From: Desmonostoc muscorum FACHB-395
GTDB lineage: Bacteria; Cyanobacteriota; Cyanobacteriia; Cyanobacteriales; Nostocaceae
Reading direction: 5' to 3'
DNA length: 64,000 bases
NCBI RefSeq assembly: GCF_014698035.1
Contig: NZ_JACJSF010000027.1
Span: 1-64,000, forward strand
Positions 17,297 to 25,635 of this stretch are shown piece by piece; position 1 is the stretch's first letter; every line of letters starts with the position of its first letter. The notes beneath the pieces were generated by a model. That model saw only the letters and a program-made list of their open reading frames with translations, was not told the DNA's origin and made no database searches. The position numbers were made by a program, and so were the translations under genes.

Positions 17297-18616
17297 TTAA
17301 GAACTTAAAATCTCGCTAATAATCTGAAGGGCGATTTGGATTTGTTCGCTGTCGATAACTAGAGGGGGACAGAAACGAATTGCCGCTTTACCGCAACCTA
17401 GTAATAATAAACCGCGTAAAAAAGCTTCTTGAATAATGCGATCGCGCAATTTATGATCGAGATTACCCTGTTCATCCAATAAATCCACGGCTACCATCAA
17501 ACCTTTACCTCGTGGCGGCGATACTCTCGGAAATCTTTGATGCAACTCGGTAAGACTAGCTTGTAAGAATTCTCCCATCTGGGTAGCGTTGGTCATCAAA
17601 CCACTTTCCAGCAATTGCAATGTGGCAATACCAGCAGCACAAGCTACGGGATTACCGCCAAATGTAGTAGCGTGAGAACCTGGAGGCCAAGTCATTAACT
17701 CTGGTCTTGCAAGTATCGCTCCTAATGGCAGACCACTGGCGATACCTTTAGCAGTGGTAATAATATCAGGCATCACACCCCAATGCTCGATCGCAAATAA
17801 GCGACCAGTCCGCCCCATTCCCGCTTGCACTTCATCCACTACCATCAGAATACCGTGGCGATCGCAAATATCCCGAATCCGTTTTAAAAAACCATCCTCT
17901 GGTACGATATAACCACCCTCTCCTTGAATCGGCTCAACTACGATCGCGGCTACTTCTTGCGGTGGTAAAATTGTCCCGAATAGCTGTTGTTCCAGGTAAT
18001 CTAAACTGGCGTGAGTGCCGTAGGGGATATGAGTTACCCCAGGAACTAAAGGCCCAAAATTCGCTCGCTGCACTGCTTTAGAACCCGTGAGAGACATTGC
18101 CCCATAAGTGCGTCCGTGAAATGCACCTAAGAAAGCCACAATTAGCGATCGCTTGGTGTAATATCGAGCTAATTTAATTGCTCCTTCGTTTGACTCTGCC
18201 CCGGAATTGGTGAAAAATACTTTTGCTGGAAATGCACTGTTACTCTGTGGTTGAGGAAAAGGGGCGCGAATCGCTAATTGTTCCGCTAATTCCACCATCG
18301 GTTCATAATAAAAATCTGTCCCTGACATGTGCAACAGACGTTCGGATTGTTCTTGAATTGCTTTGACAACTTCCGGGTGGGCGTGTCCGGTGGCGGTGAC
18401 AGCAATACCTGCGGTCATATCCAGAAATACATTGCCATCTACATCTTCTACCATGCAGCCTTGTCCGCGAGATACAACTAACGGGTAATCGCGGGTGTAA
18501 GAAGGGGAAGTTACCGCGCGATCGCGTTGTACAATTGCTTGAGCGCGAGGCCCAGGTAAAGAAGTTATTAAACGGGGTATACGAGGTAAATTTAAGTTAA
18601 TAGGTATACTTAACAT
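17297..18616 (-). CDS. Class III (PLP) aminotransferase, ornithine/GABA aminotransferase family
   Basis: A 439-residue fold-type I PLP enzyme. Visible are the substrate-entry block VFLDMTAGIAVTATGHAHPEV, the cofactor loop TNSGAESNEGAIKLAR, GAFHGRTYGAMSLTGSKAVQR, the Asp that holds the pyridine ring (LMVVDEVQAGMGRTG) and the Schiff-base Lys in TTAKGIASGLPLGAIL. Close relatives are annotated as 4-aminobutyrate or acetylornithine-type aminotransferases, and archaeal relatives act as amino acid racemases, so the substrate is open. Pairing with the DUF1338 gene suggests an amino-dicarboxylate such as 2-aminoadipate (inference). The ~320 bp before the start probably hold two divergent promoters. 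Confidence 0.85.
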   Translation of the reverse strand: MLSIPINLNLPRIPRLITSLPGPRAQAIVQRDRAVTSPSYTRDYPLVVSRGQGCMVEDVDGNVFLDMTAGIAVTATGHAHPEVVKAIQEQSERLLHMSGTDFYYEPMVELAEQLAIRAPFPQPQSNSAFPAKVFFTNSGAESNEGAIKLARYYTKRSLIVAFLGAFHGRTYGAMSLTGSKAVQRANFGPLVPGVTHIPYGTHASLDYLEQQLFGTILPPQEVAAIVVEPIQGEGGYIVPEDGFLKRIRDICDRHGILMVVDEVQAGMGRTGRLFAIEHWGVMPDIITTAKGIASGLPLGAILARPELMTWPPGSHATTFGGNPVACAAGIATLQLLESGLMTNATQMGEFLQASLTELHQRFPRVSPPRGKGLMVAVDLLDEQGNLDHKLRDRIIQEAFLRGLLLLGCGKAAIRFCPPLVIDSEQIQIALQIISEILSS

Positions 18617-18940
18617 TATTTTTGCAATTTTTTAAAGATTACTGATGATTAAACGCTAAAGCTTGATTGGTTACAGTAGCATTTGATGCCATTGGTATGA
18701 AAATTACGCATTTACCGAAAAAGCTTTACAGTAAAAGATTTTTGTATTTTGTAAGACTTTGCCCGTTTTTATAACACAACTTTTGCGATCGCGTCATATT
18801 ATATTTTTTGAAGCATAACAGCTTCACTATTTAGATATCAGGGTGCAAGCTACAGAACATTTGTTGAGAGAATCTGTATTACGTCCACAGGAGAATTGCT
18901 ATATGCAAAAATTAATACAAGTCTCTGAGATAATCAACTA

Positions 18941-19987
18941 ATGACTTGGGCATTTGGACAAAAGTTACACCGCGATCGGTATGAAATTAAACAACAGTTA
19001 GGACAGGGGAACTTCGCTATTACTTATCTTGCTGAGGATCGGGATGGCAAGAAAGTTGTGATTAAAACATTGGATTCCAATTTGCTGAATCAATTAAGTA
19101 ACGAAGACCGCGATCGCTTAAAATCAGGTTTTGCAGATGAATCCCGTAAACTAGCTATATGCAAACATCCGAATATTGTCCAAGTCATTGATACCTTCGA
19201 GGAAGGTGATTTAAAATGCATGGTGATGGAGTATATTCAAGGAGATAATTTAGCCAAGATTGTCCAACCGCGAGGATTTCTCCCTGAAAAAGAGGCTTTA
19301 GATTACATCCAGCAAATTGGGAAAGCACTCATCGTAGTGCATGAACAAGGATTTTTGCATCGAGATGTGAAACCAGAAAATATCATTTTGCGGGCAGGTA
19401 CGCATCAAGCTGTTTTGATAAACTTCGACTTAGCACGAAGATTCGTTGATAACCCAGTGTCTAGTCGCGGTAACTTGGTTGATAAATTTACACCAATTGA
19501 ACTGTATTCCAACTCTCCTAGACAACAGGCGCGACGTAAACCTTGGACTGATATTTATTCTCTTGCGGCAACTTTATATTTTTTATTAGCAGGAAAACTG
19601 CCAGAAAGTGCTATTGAGCGCCAAGATAACAATAAGCGTTTAATTCCACCTAACGAATTGAATGATAAGATTAGCGATCGCGTCAATGATGCCATTCTCC
19701 ACGCAATGGAACTACAACCTGACAAGCGTCCCGAAACAGTGGAAGACTGGTTAAAAGAATTGAGTTTAAACACAGCAAGTCTTTCTCTTCCCAAACTTCC
19801 TTGGACACAACCCTTGTGGGCGTGGATATTAGAGATTATGGGTGTATTAGCATTATTCGCAGCCTTGATATCAGGAGTCAAAGACGGCACAGATTTATTC
19901 AATGATTGGTTTCCAGACAAATCAGCACCTACCAATCCCCCAACACAACAAACGCCATCATCTTCTGCTAAACCACAAAATAGGTAA
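18941..19987 (+). CDS. Ser/Thr protein kinase-like protein with altered DFG motif
   Basis: A 348-residue protein with a bacterial PknB-type kinase domain at 10-270: glycine loop LGQGNFAITYLA, VVIK lysine, catalytic loop HRDVKPEN (Asp142). The metal-binding DFG motif is replaced: the sequence reads VLINFDLARRF where VLIDFGLARRF is expected, so Asp161 is Asn and Gly is Asp. This usually cripples Mg-ATP catalysis, so it may be a pseudokinase or a weak kinase. One membrane helix (WAWILEIMGVLALFAALISG, ~292-311) precedes a short proline/serine-rich tail, putting the kinase in the cytoplasm. A second kinase gene follows 331 bp downstream. Confidence 0.85.
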   Translation: MTWAFGQKLHRDRYEIKQQLGQGNFAITYLAEDRDGKKVVIKTLDSNLLNQLSNEDRDRLKSGFADESRKLAICKHPNIVQVIDTFEEGDLKCMVMEYIQGDNLAKIVQPRGFLPEKEALDYIQQIGKALIVVHEQGFLHRDVKPENIILRAGTHQAVLINFDLARRFVDNPVSSRGNLVDKFTPIELYSNSPRQQARRKPWTDIYSLAATLYFLLAGKLPESAIERQDNNKRLIPPNELNDKISDRVNDAILHAMELQPDKRPETVEDWLKELSLNTASLSLPKLPWTQPLWAWILEIMGVLALFAALISGVKDGTDLFNDWFPDKSAPTNPPTQQTPSSSAKPQNR

Positions 19988-20008
19988 TAGGCTAGATTTA
20001 CGCAAAAG

Positions 20009-20218
20009 TTAGTTTTAGAGTTGTATTAGTAGCTTTTGCGGCTCCAATAGTTAGTTTTAGAGTCGCATTAGTAGCTTTTGCGACTTCAATAGTTGGTTTT
20101 CAAGTCACATTAGTTGCTTTTACAACTCCAAAAGTTAGTTTTGAAGTCACATTAGCTGCTTTTGCGACTCCAAAAGCTAGTTTTCAAGTCACATTAGTTG
20201 CTTTTGCGACTCCAATAG
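20009..20218. repeat. Five 42-bp tandem repeats with internal inverted repeats
   Basis: Exact 42-bp units start at 20009, 20051, 20093, 20135 and 20177. Unit 2 can fold as GAGTCGCA ... TGCGACTC. Unit 1 keeps the pairing through G-U changes (GAGTTGTA with TGCGGCTC), and units 3-5 keep part of the stem. The array fills most of the gap between two kinase genes. It is not CRISPR: there are no variable spacers. Confidence 0.9.
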
Positions 20219-20318
20219 TTACGATCGGGAGTTGCCACAAAACCTTAATCTTCCTCTCTGTGCCTCTGCGTAAGCTTATTCAGCAACGCTAACCACGAGA
20301 AGAGAACTCACAAAAAGC

Positions 20319-21704
20319 GTGTCACAATCAACATTAGCCATTAATAAATATGGGTATATGTTCTGGCAAGACGGACAGCTAATATATAACGGCAAATACA
20401 AAATAGAAAAATACTTGGGTGGTGGTGGTTTTGCAGTTACCTACCAAGCAATGCATACCAAGCTAAACCGCCGAGTCGTCATCAAAACCCCCAACATCAG
20501 CGTCCAACGAGATCCAGATTATCCCAAGTATGTTGAACGCTTCAAAAAAGAAGCACAGATGCTAGCAATGTGTTGTACAGACTCACATCCTCATATTGTG
20601 CAAGTATTCGACTTTTTTGTTGAAGAAGATGGTCGCTACTGTTTAGAAATGCAATATATAGCAGGCAAGAGTTTATGGGAATACGTGCAACGCCAAGGGA
20701 AATTACCCGAAACTGAAGCTGTAAAATACATCCGCCAAATGGGTTTAGCTTTGGTAGAGGTGCATAAAAAAGGAGTCTTACATCTCGATGTTACTCCTCC
20801 TAATATTATGCTCAACTTTGATGCAGCAATTACTAACTCAGGTAAAGCTGTGTTGATAGACTTTGGTATTGCCGCCGATATGTCCCCACCGAGTACGCTT
20901 TCCAGGTCTTTTGGTAACAAAGCATTTGCACCTTATGAGTTAACACGTAAAGGGGTTCGTCACCCAACAGTTGATGTCTATTGCTTGGCTGGATCTTTGT
21001 ACTATGCCATAACTGGACAACGCCCCACTAATTCCTTTGATCGCAAGTATGATCAAGAGGAATTAGTACCACCAAAGCAACTTGTCCCTAGTCTTAGTGA
21101 TGCTGTAAATGAAGCGATTCTGCAAGGCATGGCATTAGAGGCAAAAGACCGACCCCAGACAATGGAAGAGTGGTTGAATTTACTCTCCTCCTCGCAACCG
21201 GGGAGGTATTTTGTAGAAATTGAGAGTATAGAAGTATTGATATTAGCTTCAGATGTGGGGGTCAATTACCAAAACCTGCAAAATTTACTCAAAGCGGGTC
21301 AATGGAAAGCAGCAAACCAAGAAACTACCAGAGTCATGTTGAAAGTAGCCAAAAGAGAACAGCAAGGCTGGCTTGATTATGAATCCATTGAAAATTTCCC
21401 CTGCACAGACTTACGCACAATTGATCAATTGTGGGTAAAATACAGCAAAGGTCATTTTGGCTTTAGCGTACAAAAACGCATTTGGCTAGAATGCGGTGGC
21501 AAAGTAGATTATGAAACGGAGTGTCTTTTGGGCGATCGCTTAGGCTGGCGCAATAATGAAGGCTGGTTAGAAGAATATGAATACAACTATTCGCTAGACT
21601 CTACCCAGGGGAATCTCCCTACGCTTGATACGAGCAGAGTAAAAATATTGGGATTTATGAATCTAAAATACTTCTTCTCTCGCGTCCAGACTTGTAAATT
21701 GTAA
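20319..21704 (+). CDS. Ser/Thr protein kinase with C-terminal GUN4 domain
   Basis: A 461-residue fusion. Residues ~25-300 are a kinase domain: YLGGGGFAVTYQA, VVIK, HLDVTPPNIML and VLIDFGIAADM. The usual catalytic-loop Lys is Thr here, a change that recurs in cyanobacterial kinases, while the Asp and Asn remain. Residues ~320-425 are a GUN4-like domain (LLKAGQWKAANQETTRVML, WVKYSKGHFGFSVQKRIW, LGDRLGWR), the porphyrin-binding module that activates Mg-chelatase when free-standing. The fusion suggests a kinase tuned by a tetrapyrrole or similar ligand; the ligand is not shown. The start is a GTG at 20319, with ATG 20358 as alternative. No membrane segment. Confidence 0.88.
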   Translation: MSQSTLAINKYGYMFWQDGQLIYNGKYKIEKYLGGGGFAVTYQAMHTKLNRRVVIKTPNISVQRDPDYPKYVERFKKEAQMLAMCCTDSHPHIVQVFDFFVEEDGRYCLEMQYIAGKSLWEYVQRQGKLPETEAVKYIRQMGLALVEVHKKGVLHLDVTPPNIMLNFDAAITNSGKAVLIDFGIAADMSPPSTLSRSFGNKAFAPYELTRKGVRHPTVDVYCLAGSLYYAITGQRPTNSFDRKYDQEELVPPKQLVPSLSDAVNEAILQGMALEAKDRPQTMEEWLNLLSSSQPGRYFVEIESIEVLILASDVGVNYQNLQNLLKAGQWKAANQETTRVMLKVAKREQQGWLDYESIENFPCTDLRTIDQLWVKYSKGHFGFSVQKRIWLECGGKVDYETECLLGDRLGWRNNEGWLEEYEYNYSLDSTQGNLPTLDTSRVKILGFMNLKYFFSRVQTCKL

Positions 21705-21913
21705 TCTATAAAGGTTTCCGAGATTTGTAAAACTTTGTGAACAAGATATATTCCACGAAGCCTTGCGGGTTCTAGCTTTTCGTTACCTGGCACTGTTTAA
21801 ATAAGCGAGGTACTCAGGCGCACGCTTTGCAAACACAAAAAGCCGCAATCAATATTAGATTAGGATATAAATTCAATACCCAGTTTTTCAACCATGTAAA
21901 TACAGGGGTAATA

Positions 21914-22186
21914 ATGACTATTAAAGAACAAATTAACCAAGAACTAGAAAAATTACCTGAACCCTTATTACAGGAAATTTTAGACTTTGTGCAATTTTTG
22001 CAAGCCAAACATGAAAAAAATAGTATATCTTCAGATAGCCAACCTGCTCAAACGCTTACAACAGAGCACACCTTAACAGGTTCTACTGCTGAAGATTTAT
22101 TAGAGTTTGTGGGCAATTGGGAAGGTTCAGATATTAGAGAATGCCTGCAACTAGTTCATGACAGTCGGATACCTCTAGAATTTTAA
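21914..22186 (+). CDS. DUF2281-type antitoxin (VapB-like), partner truncated
   Basis: A 90-residue protein from ATG 21914, chosen because GGGG lies 7 bases upstream and the family starts MTIKEQINQELEKLPEPLLQEILDFVQFL. The N-terminal helical part is typical of DUF2281 proteins; the tail (DLLEFVGNWEGSDIRECLQLV) resembles antitoxin tails that wrap PIN toxins. The toxin frame begins 2 bp after the stop but is cut off after about 26 codons. Confidence 0.75.
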   Translation: MTIKEQINQELEKLPEPLLQEILDFVQFLQAKHEKNSISSDSQPAQTLTTEHTLTGSTAEDLLEFVGNWEGSDIRECLQLVHDSRIPLEF

Positions 22187-22188
22187 TT

Positions 22189-22266
22189 ATGTATCTACTA
22201 GATACTAATCACTGTTCCTTCTTGATGGAAGGTATGCCTAGCGTTGTAAATCACTTGCGATTAATT
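22189..22266 (+). pseudogene. 5' fragment of a PIN-domain (VapC-like) toxin
   Basis: The frame opens MYLLDTNHCSFLMEG, the standard PIN start with its metal-binding Asp, continues SVVNHLR, then runs into sequence that is antisense to the C-terminus of the amidohydrolase (which ends at 22261). About 80% of the toxin is missing, so a rearrangement breakpoint lies near 22262-22270. Confidence 0.75.
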
Positions 22267-23478
22267 AAAAAACTTCTCCACGCATCTAACAAATATTTCC
22301 ACACCCATTCCCAACGCCGTTTCGTCAAAATCAAACCGGGGATGATGATGAGGATACGCCAAATCTTTCTCTGGATTCGCAGAACCTAAAAAGAAATAGC
22401 AGCCAGGAACCTCTTGCAAGAAAAATGACATATCTTCAGCAGCCATAGTTTGGCATTCTGGCACAATACCCAACGGGGTTTCTACCACTTCTTCTGCTAC
22501 AGTTCGCACCAATTCCGCTATCTTAATATCATTAATTACTGGTGGATAAAGTGCCCAGTATTCTAAGTCATAACTCGCACCATGACTTTGACAAATTCCA
22601 GCAATAATCTGCTCGACGCGCTGGTTAAAAAAGCCTTTCAAACTAGGATTGAAATATCTAACAGTGGCACTCATTCGCGCTGTATCAGCAATCACATTCC
22701 GCTTGGTTCCAGCATGAAGTTCGCCCACTGTTACCACAGCCGAATCAATGGGATTCACATTCCGGGCGACAATGGTTTGCAAGGCATTTACAATTTGGGC
22801 AGCAACTACAACAGAGTCAACAGTTTGATGGGGTAGTGCGCCGTGTCCACCTTTGCCCAAAATTGTGCAGTTAAAGCACTCCACAGCAGCCATCAACGCC
22901 CCAGCCCGCACGCCCACTGTTCCCAAGGGTAAATTATTCCACAAGTGCAAACCAATAATCGCGTCAACATCAGGATTTTTCAGAACTCCAGCTTCAATCA
23001 TCGGCTTTGCGCCTCCTGGTGATTCTTCTGCTGGCTGAAAGATAATTTTTACGGTACCGGAGAAGTCTTGGCGATGCTGTTGCAGATAGTAAGCTGTACC
23101 TAAAGCGATCGCAGTATGTCCATCATGTCCACAAGCGTGCATCACTCCATTATGCTGCGATTTATAGGGCACTTCGTTGAGTTCTTGGATTGGCAAAGCA
23201 TCCATATCCGCCCGAATCGCTAAAACTTTCTCTGCACCTAATTTGTTACCCTTGATAGTGGCAACAATGCCAGTGTGAGCAATGCCAGTTTGATGCTCAA
23301 TTCCCCACTCTTGCAGCTTTTGTGATACGAACTCAGCCGTCAGTTTTTCTTGAAAACCCAACTCTGGTTGTTGATGCAATCGCCGCCGCCACTCTACTAA
23401 TTGCGGTTGCAATGAGCGAATTGCCAGCCGGATGCGAGATAGATCAACAGATGAGGCATTGGGAAAGGTAGAAACCAT
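22261..23478 (-). CDS. M20-family amidohydrolase (hippurate/IAA-amino acid hydrolase-like)
   Basis: This 405-residue cytoplasmic metallohydrolase of the M20 peptidase family hydrolyses N-acyl or conjugated amino acids. Metal and catalytic motifs: IRADMDALPIQE, HACGHDGHTAIALG, IFQPAEESPGGAKPMIEAG, GLHLWNNLPLGTVG and the distal His-bearing or acidic block MAAEDMSFFLQEVPGCYFFLG. Dimerisation-domain sequence (CTILGKGGHGALPHQTVDSV) lies in the middle. Substrate not predictable. Its 3' end abuts the truncated toxin. Confidence 0.9.
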   Translation of the reverse strand: MVSTFPNASSVDLSRIRLAIRSLQPQLVEWRRRLHQQPELGFQEKLTAEFVSQKLQEWGIEHQTGIAHTGIVATIKGNKLGAEKVLAIRADMDALPIQELNEVPYKSQHNGVMHACGHDGHTAIALGTAYYLQQHRQDFSGTVKIIFQPAEESPGGAKPMIEAGVLKNPDVDAIIGLHLWNNLPLGTVGVRAGALMAAVECFNCTILGKGGHGALPHQTVDSVVVAAQIVNALQTIVARNVNPIDSAVVTVGELHAGTKRNVIADTARMSATVRYFNPSLKGFFNQRVEQIIAGICQSHGASYDLEYWALYPPVINDIKIAELVRTVAEEVVETPLGIVPECQTMAAEDMSFFLQEVPGCYFFLGSANPEKDLAYPHHHPRFDFDETALGMGVEIFVRCVEKFFN

Positions 23479-23576
23479 TATGAAGACAAGCTAGTTTAAG
23501 TACAGCTAACTTAGTCTATCGTAGGGAATGGTGAAGAATCATCATTAGAATCTTCTTAACCAGTTACCAGTTAAAA

Positions 23577-24512
23577 TCAATTCTGCAACCAACCAGCCAT
23601 CACAGCAACTATCAAAAATAAACCCATCGCCAAACGGTAGAAAACAAAAATCAAGGTGCTGTGTTTTTCCAGGTAGCGCAGGAGTCCCCAAATTGCAGCA
23701 AAAGCGGAAATGCTAGCGGAGATTAAGCCTACCAACAAAGTCAACCAACCAGCCGTACTCAACCCTGCTTTCGTAAGAGTATGGAGTTCTACAGCACCTG
23801 CCAAAATCACGGCTGGTAAGCCCAACAAAAAAGAAAATCGGGCTGATGTCTCCCGTTCCATACCCAAAAATAACCCAGCAGTGAGGGTGGAACCAGAGCG
23901 AGAAACGCCAGGGATTAGGGCAAAAGCTTGAGCAACTCCTACCCAAATGCCATCCCAGAGGTTGAGGTTGTCAAAAGTGCGATCGCGTCCTCCACGTTTT
24001 TCGGCGATCGCTAGCAATCCTGACATAATAATTGAAGCTGCACCAATAACTACTAACCCTCGCATCGGTGAGTTGCAAGCGTTCAGAATTGGTTTGAGTA
24101 GCACACCAGCCACAGCAATGGGCAAGGTTCCGATCAATAAGCCCAACATCAGTTGCAAAGAACTAGATTGATAATCTTGTCCGCTAATTGCTCTAACTGT
24201 CTCTCCTGTTAATTTTTTTAAGTCTTGCCAAAAATAGACTAAAACAGCAGTCAAGCTAGCTAACTGCATTGCTGCTGAAAAAGCAGATCCTGGATCTTTC
24301 AGTCCCAGTAGAGTTGGTACTATCCGCAAATGAGCAGTACTGCTAATTGGTAGTAGTTCTGTAATTCCCTGAACGATGCCTAAAATAATCACGTCAATCC
24401 AGCTAAGGTTAGCAAAGTCTAGATTCACTTCACTACCGTTGCCACAGACGGCACTCGCCACCACAAAAGAAAGCATCATGATATCAGGCGTAAATAATTT
24501 ACTTTTAATCAA
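23577..24512 (-). CDS. uppP: Undecaprenyl-diphosphatase
   Basis: A 311-residue polytopic membrane protein that dephosphorylates undecaprenyl diphosphate to recycle the lipid carrier of peptidoglycan synthesis. Signature motifs: GIVQGITELLPISSTAHLRI (Glu-rich active-site loop) and PGVSRSGSTLTAGLFLGMERETSARFSFLLGLPAV. About eight hydrophobic helices are visible. The N-terminus (MIKSKLFTPDIMM) is longer than usual, and Met12 or Met13 could be the true start. Confidence 0.93.
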   Translation of the reverse strand: MIKSKLFTPDIMMLSFVVASAVCGNGSEVNLDFANLSWIDVIILGIVQGITELLPISSTAHLRIVPTLLGLKDPGSAFSAAMQLASLTAVLVYFWQDLKKLTGETVRAISGQDYQSSSLQLMLGLLIGTLPIAVAGVLLKPILNACNSPMRGLVVIGAASIIMSGLLAIAEKRGGRDRTFDNLNLWDGIWVGVAQAFALIPGVSRSGSTLTAGLFLGMERETSARFSFLLGLPAVILAGAVELHTLTKAGLSTAGWLTLLVGLISASISAFAAIWGLLRYLEKHSTLIFVFYRLAMGLFLIVAVMAGWLQN

Positions 24513-24725
24513 ACACCGACAAAGTAACTTATGTTAGTGACGCTTCTGTGACTAAGACATGGCACTTGGATGACATCTAAATACAAATAAAAATCTCGTG
24601 TGTTCGCGCAACGTGTCGTTAGGCAATAAATACCATTTTGTTATTTTAAAAACATCTTTAAATAATCATATTTTGCACATAATAAACCTACTCATGAAGT
24701 GTTATTTTAGTCCAAAAATTTAAAT

Positions 24726-24746
24726 AAGGCAGGTAAATCCTGCCTT
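24726..24746 (-). terminator. Candidate terminator of the kinase-bioD operon
   Basis: Read on the minus strand, AAGGCAGG, loop ATTTA, CCTGCCTT is followed by ATTTAAATTTTT. It lies about 210 bp beyond the bioD stop. The rest of 24513-24954 holds no gene I can support. Confidence 0.6.
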
Positions 24747-24920
24747 GTGTGTCACCAAAGTTAGGTTAGCTTCACTTCTCTTACCATTGCACGTCTTATT
24801 GACAAAGCTATTACCAAGTTATGTCAGAACTGTGACTGCACCATTTGTAAAAAGTGATTGAACATTCATTCGCTACTTTTTACCCAATGCCCCTCATCAG
24901 TGCTGAGTGAGAAGGGATAG

Positions 24921-24955
24921 ACCAATGCCCAATGCCTAATTCCCAATTCCCAATT
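24921..24955. repeat. Heptamer repeat (CCCAATK)x5
   Basis: Units ACCAATG, CCCAATG, CCTAATT, CCCAATT, CCCAATT run into the bioD stop codon region, another example of this genome's 7-bp tandem repeats. Confidence 0.8.
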
Positions 24956-25635
24956 CAAAGTGTCAGTGTTTCCCAATCTAAATCTGACGCTATTTGAGCA
25001 AGCTTATCTAAATCAGTCAGATTATCTAAATAGGGTAAGCAGCCCAAAACTGGCGTGTTAGTGAGTGATTGAATCAATTGCTGTGGTGTCCAGTCGGCTA
25101 TTTCTGCATCTGTTCGAGGTTGTATGCAGTTCAGAATAATACCTTTGAGATTAACGCGCGATTGCCTAGCTAATGCAACGTTTGCAACTGCTTGAGCGAT
25201 CGCACCCAATCTAACTGGTACGACCAATACCGTTGGTAAACGCCATTCTCCCGCTAAATCAGCTACGGTTAACTCGTCAGTTACTGGCGAACCTAAACCT
25301 CCCAAGGCTTCTACAAGCACAAAATCACGTTGCGATCGCAACTTAGACAAAGCTTGCCAAACTATTGCTAAATCGACTTGGCGATTTTCTCGTGCGGCGG
25401 CGATGGGAGGGGCTAAAGGTGCTTCAAAGTATAACGGTGTAATTTCCTCTGAAGATTGTTCGAGCGCAAATAGCTTTTGATACCACTCGCGATCGCCAAT
25501 TCCCGATTGAATCGGTTTCATGATTCCCCAGCTACGCTGCGGGTAATATTTTTGCCAATAGGCTGCTAAGGCTGTTGTTAAAACAGTTTTACCAGCTTCG
25601 GTATCAGTTCCAGTAATCAGTAGTGTGTTTAACAT
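24955..25635 (-). CDS. bioD: Dethiobiotin synthetase
   Basis: A 226-residue P-loop enzyme that closes the ureido ring of dethiobiotin from 7,8-diaminopelargonate, CO2 and ATP. Motifs: [21 protein letters not shown] (Walker A), GIMKPIQSG (substrate Lys), [21 protein letters not shown] and [21 protein letters not shown]. Its ATG overlaps the stop of the upstream kinase gene by one base (TAATG), so translation is probably coupled. No other biotin gene is nearby. Confidence 0.93.
   Translation of the reverse strand: MLNTLLITGTDTEAGKTVLTTALAAYWQKYYPQRSWGIMKPIQSGIGDREWYQKLFALEQSSEEITPLYFEAPLAPPIAAARENRQVDLAIVWQALSKLRSQRDFVLVEALGGLGSPVTDELTVADLAGEWRLPTVLVVPVRLGAIAQAVANVALARQSRVNLKGIILNCIQPRTDAEIADWTPQQLIQSLTNTPVLGCLPYLDNLTDLDKLAQIASDLDWETLTL

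Noticed and set aside
20009..20218. Regular repeats as a CRISPR array
   Set aside because: Units are contiguous 42-bp copies without unique spacers, and no cas genes are near.
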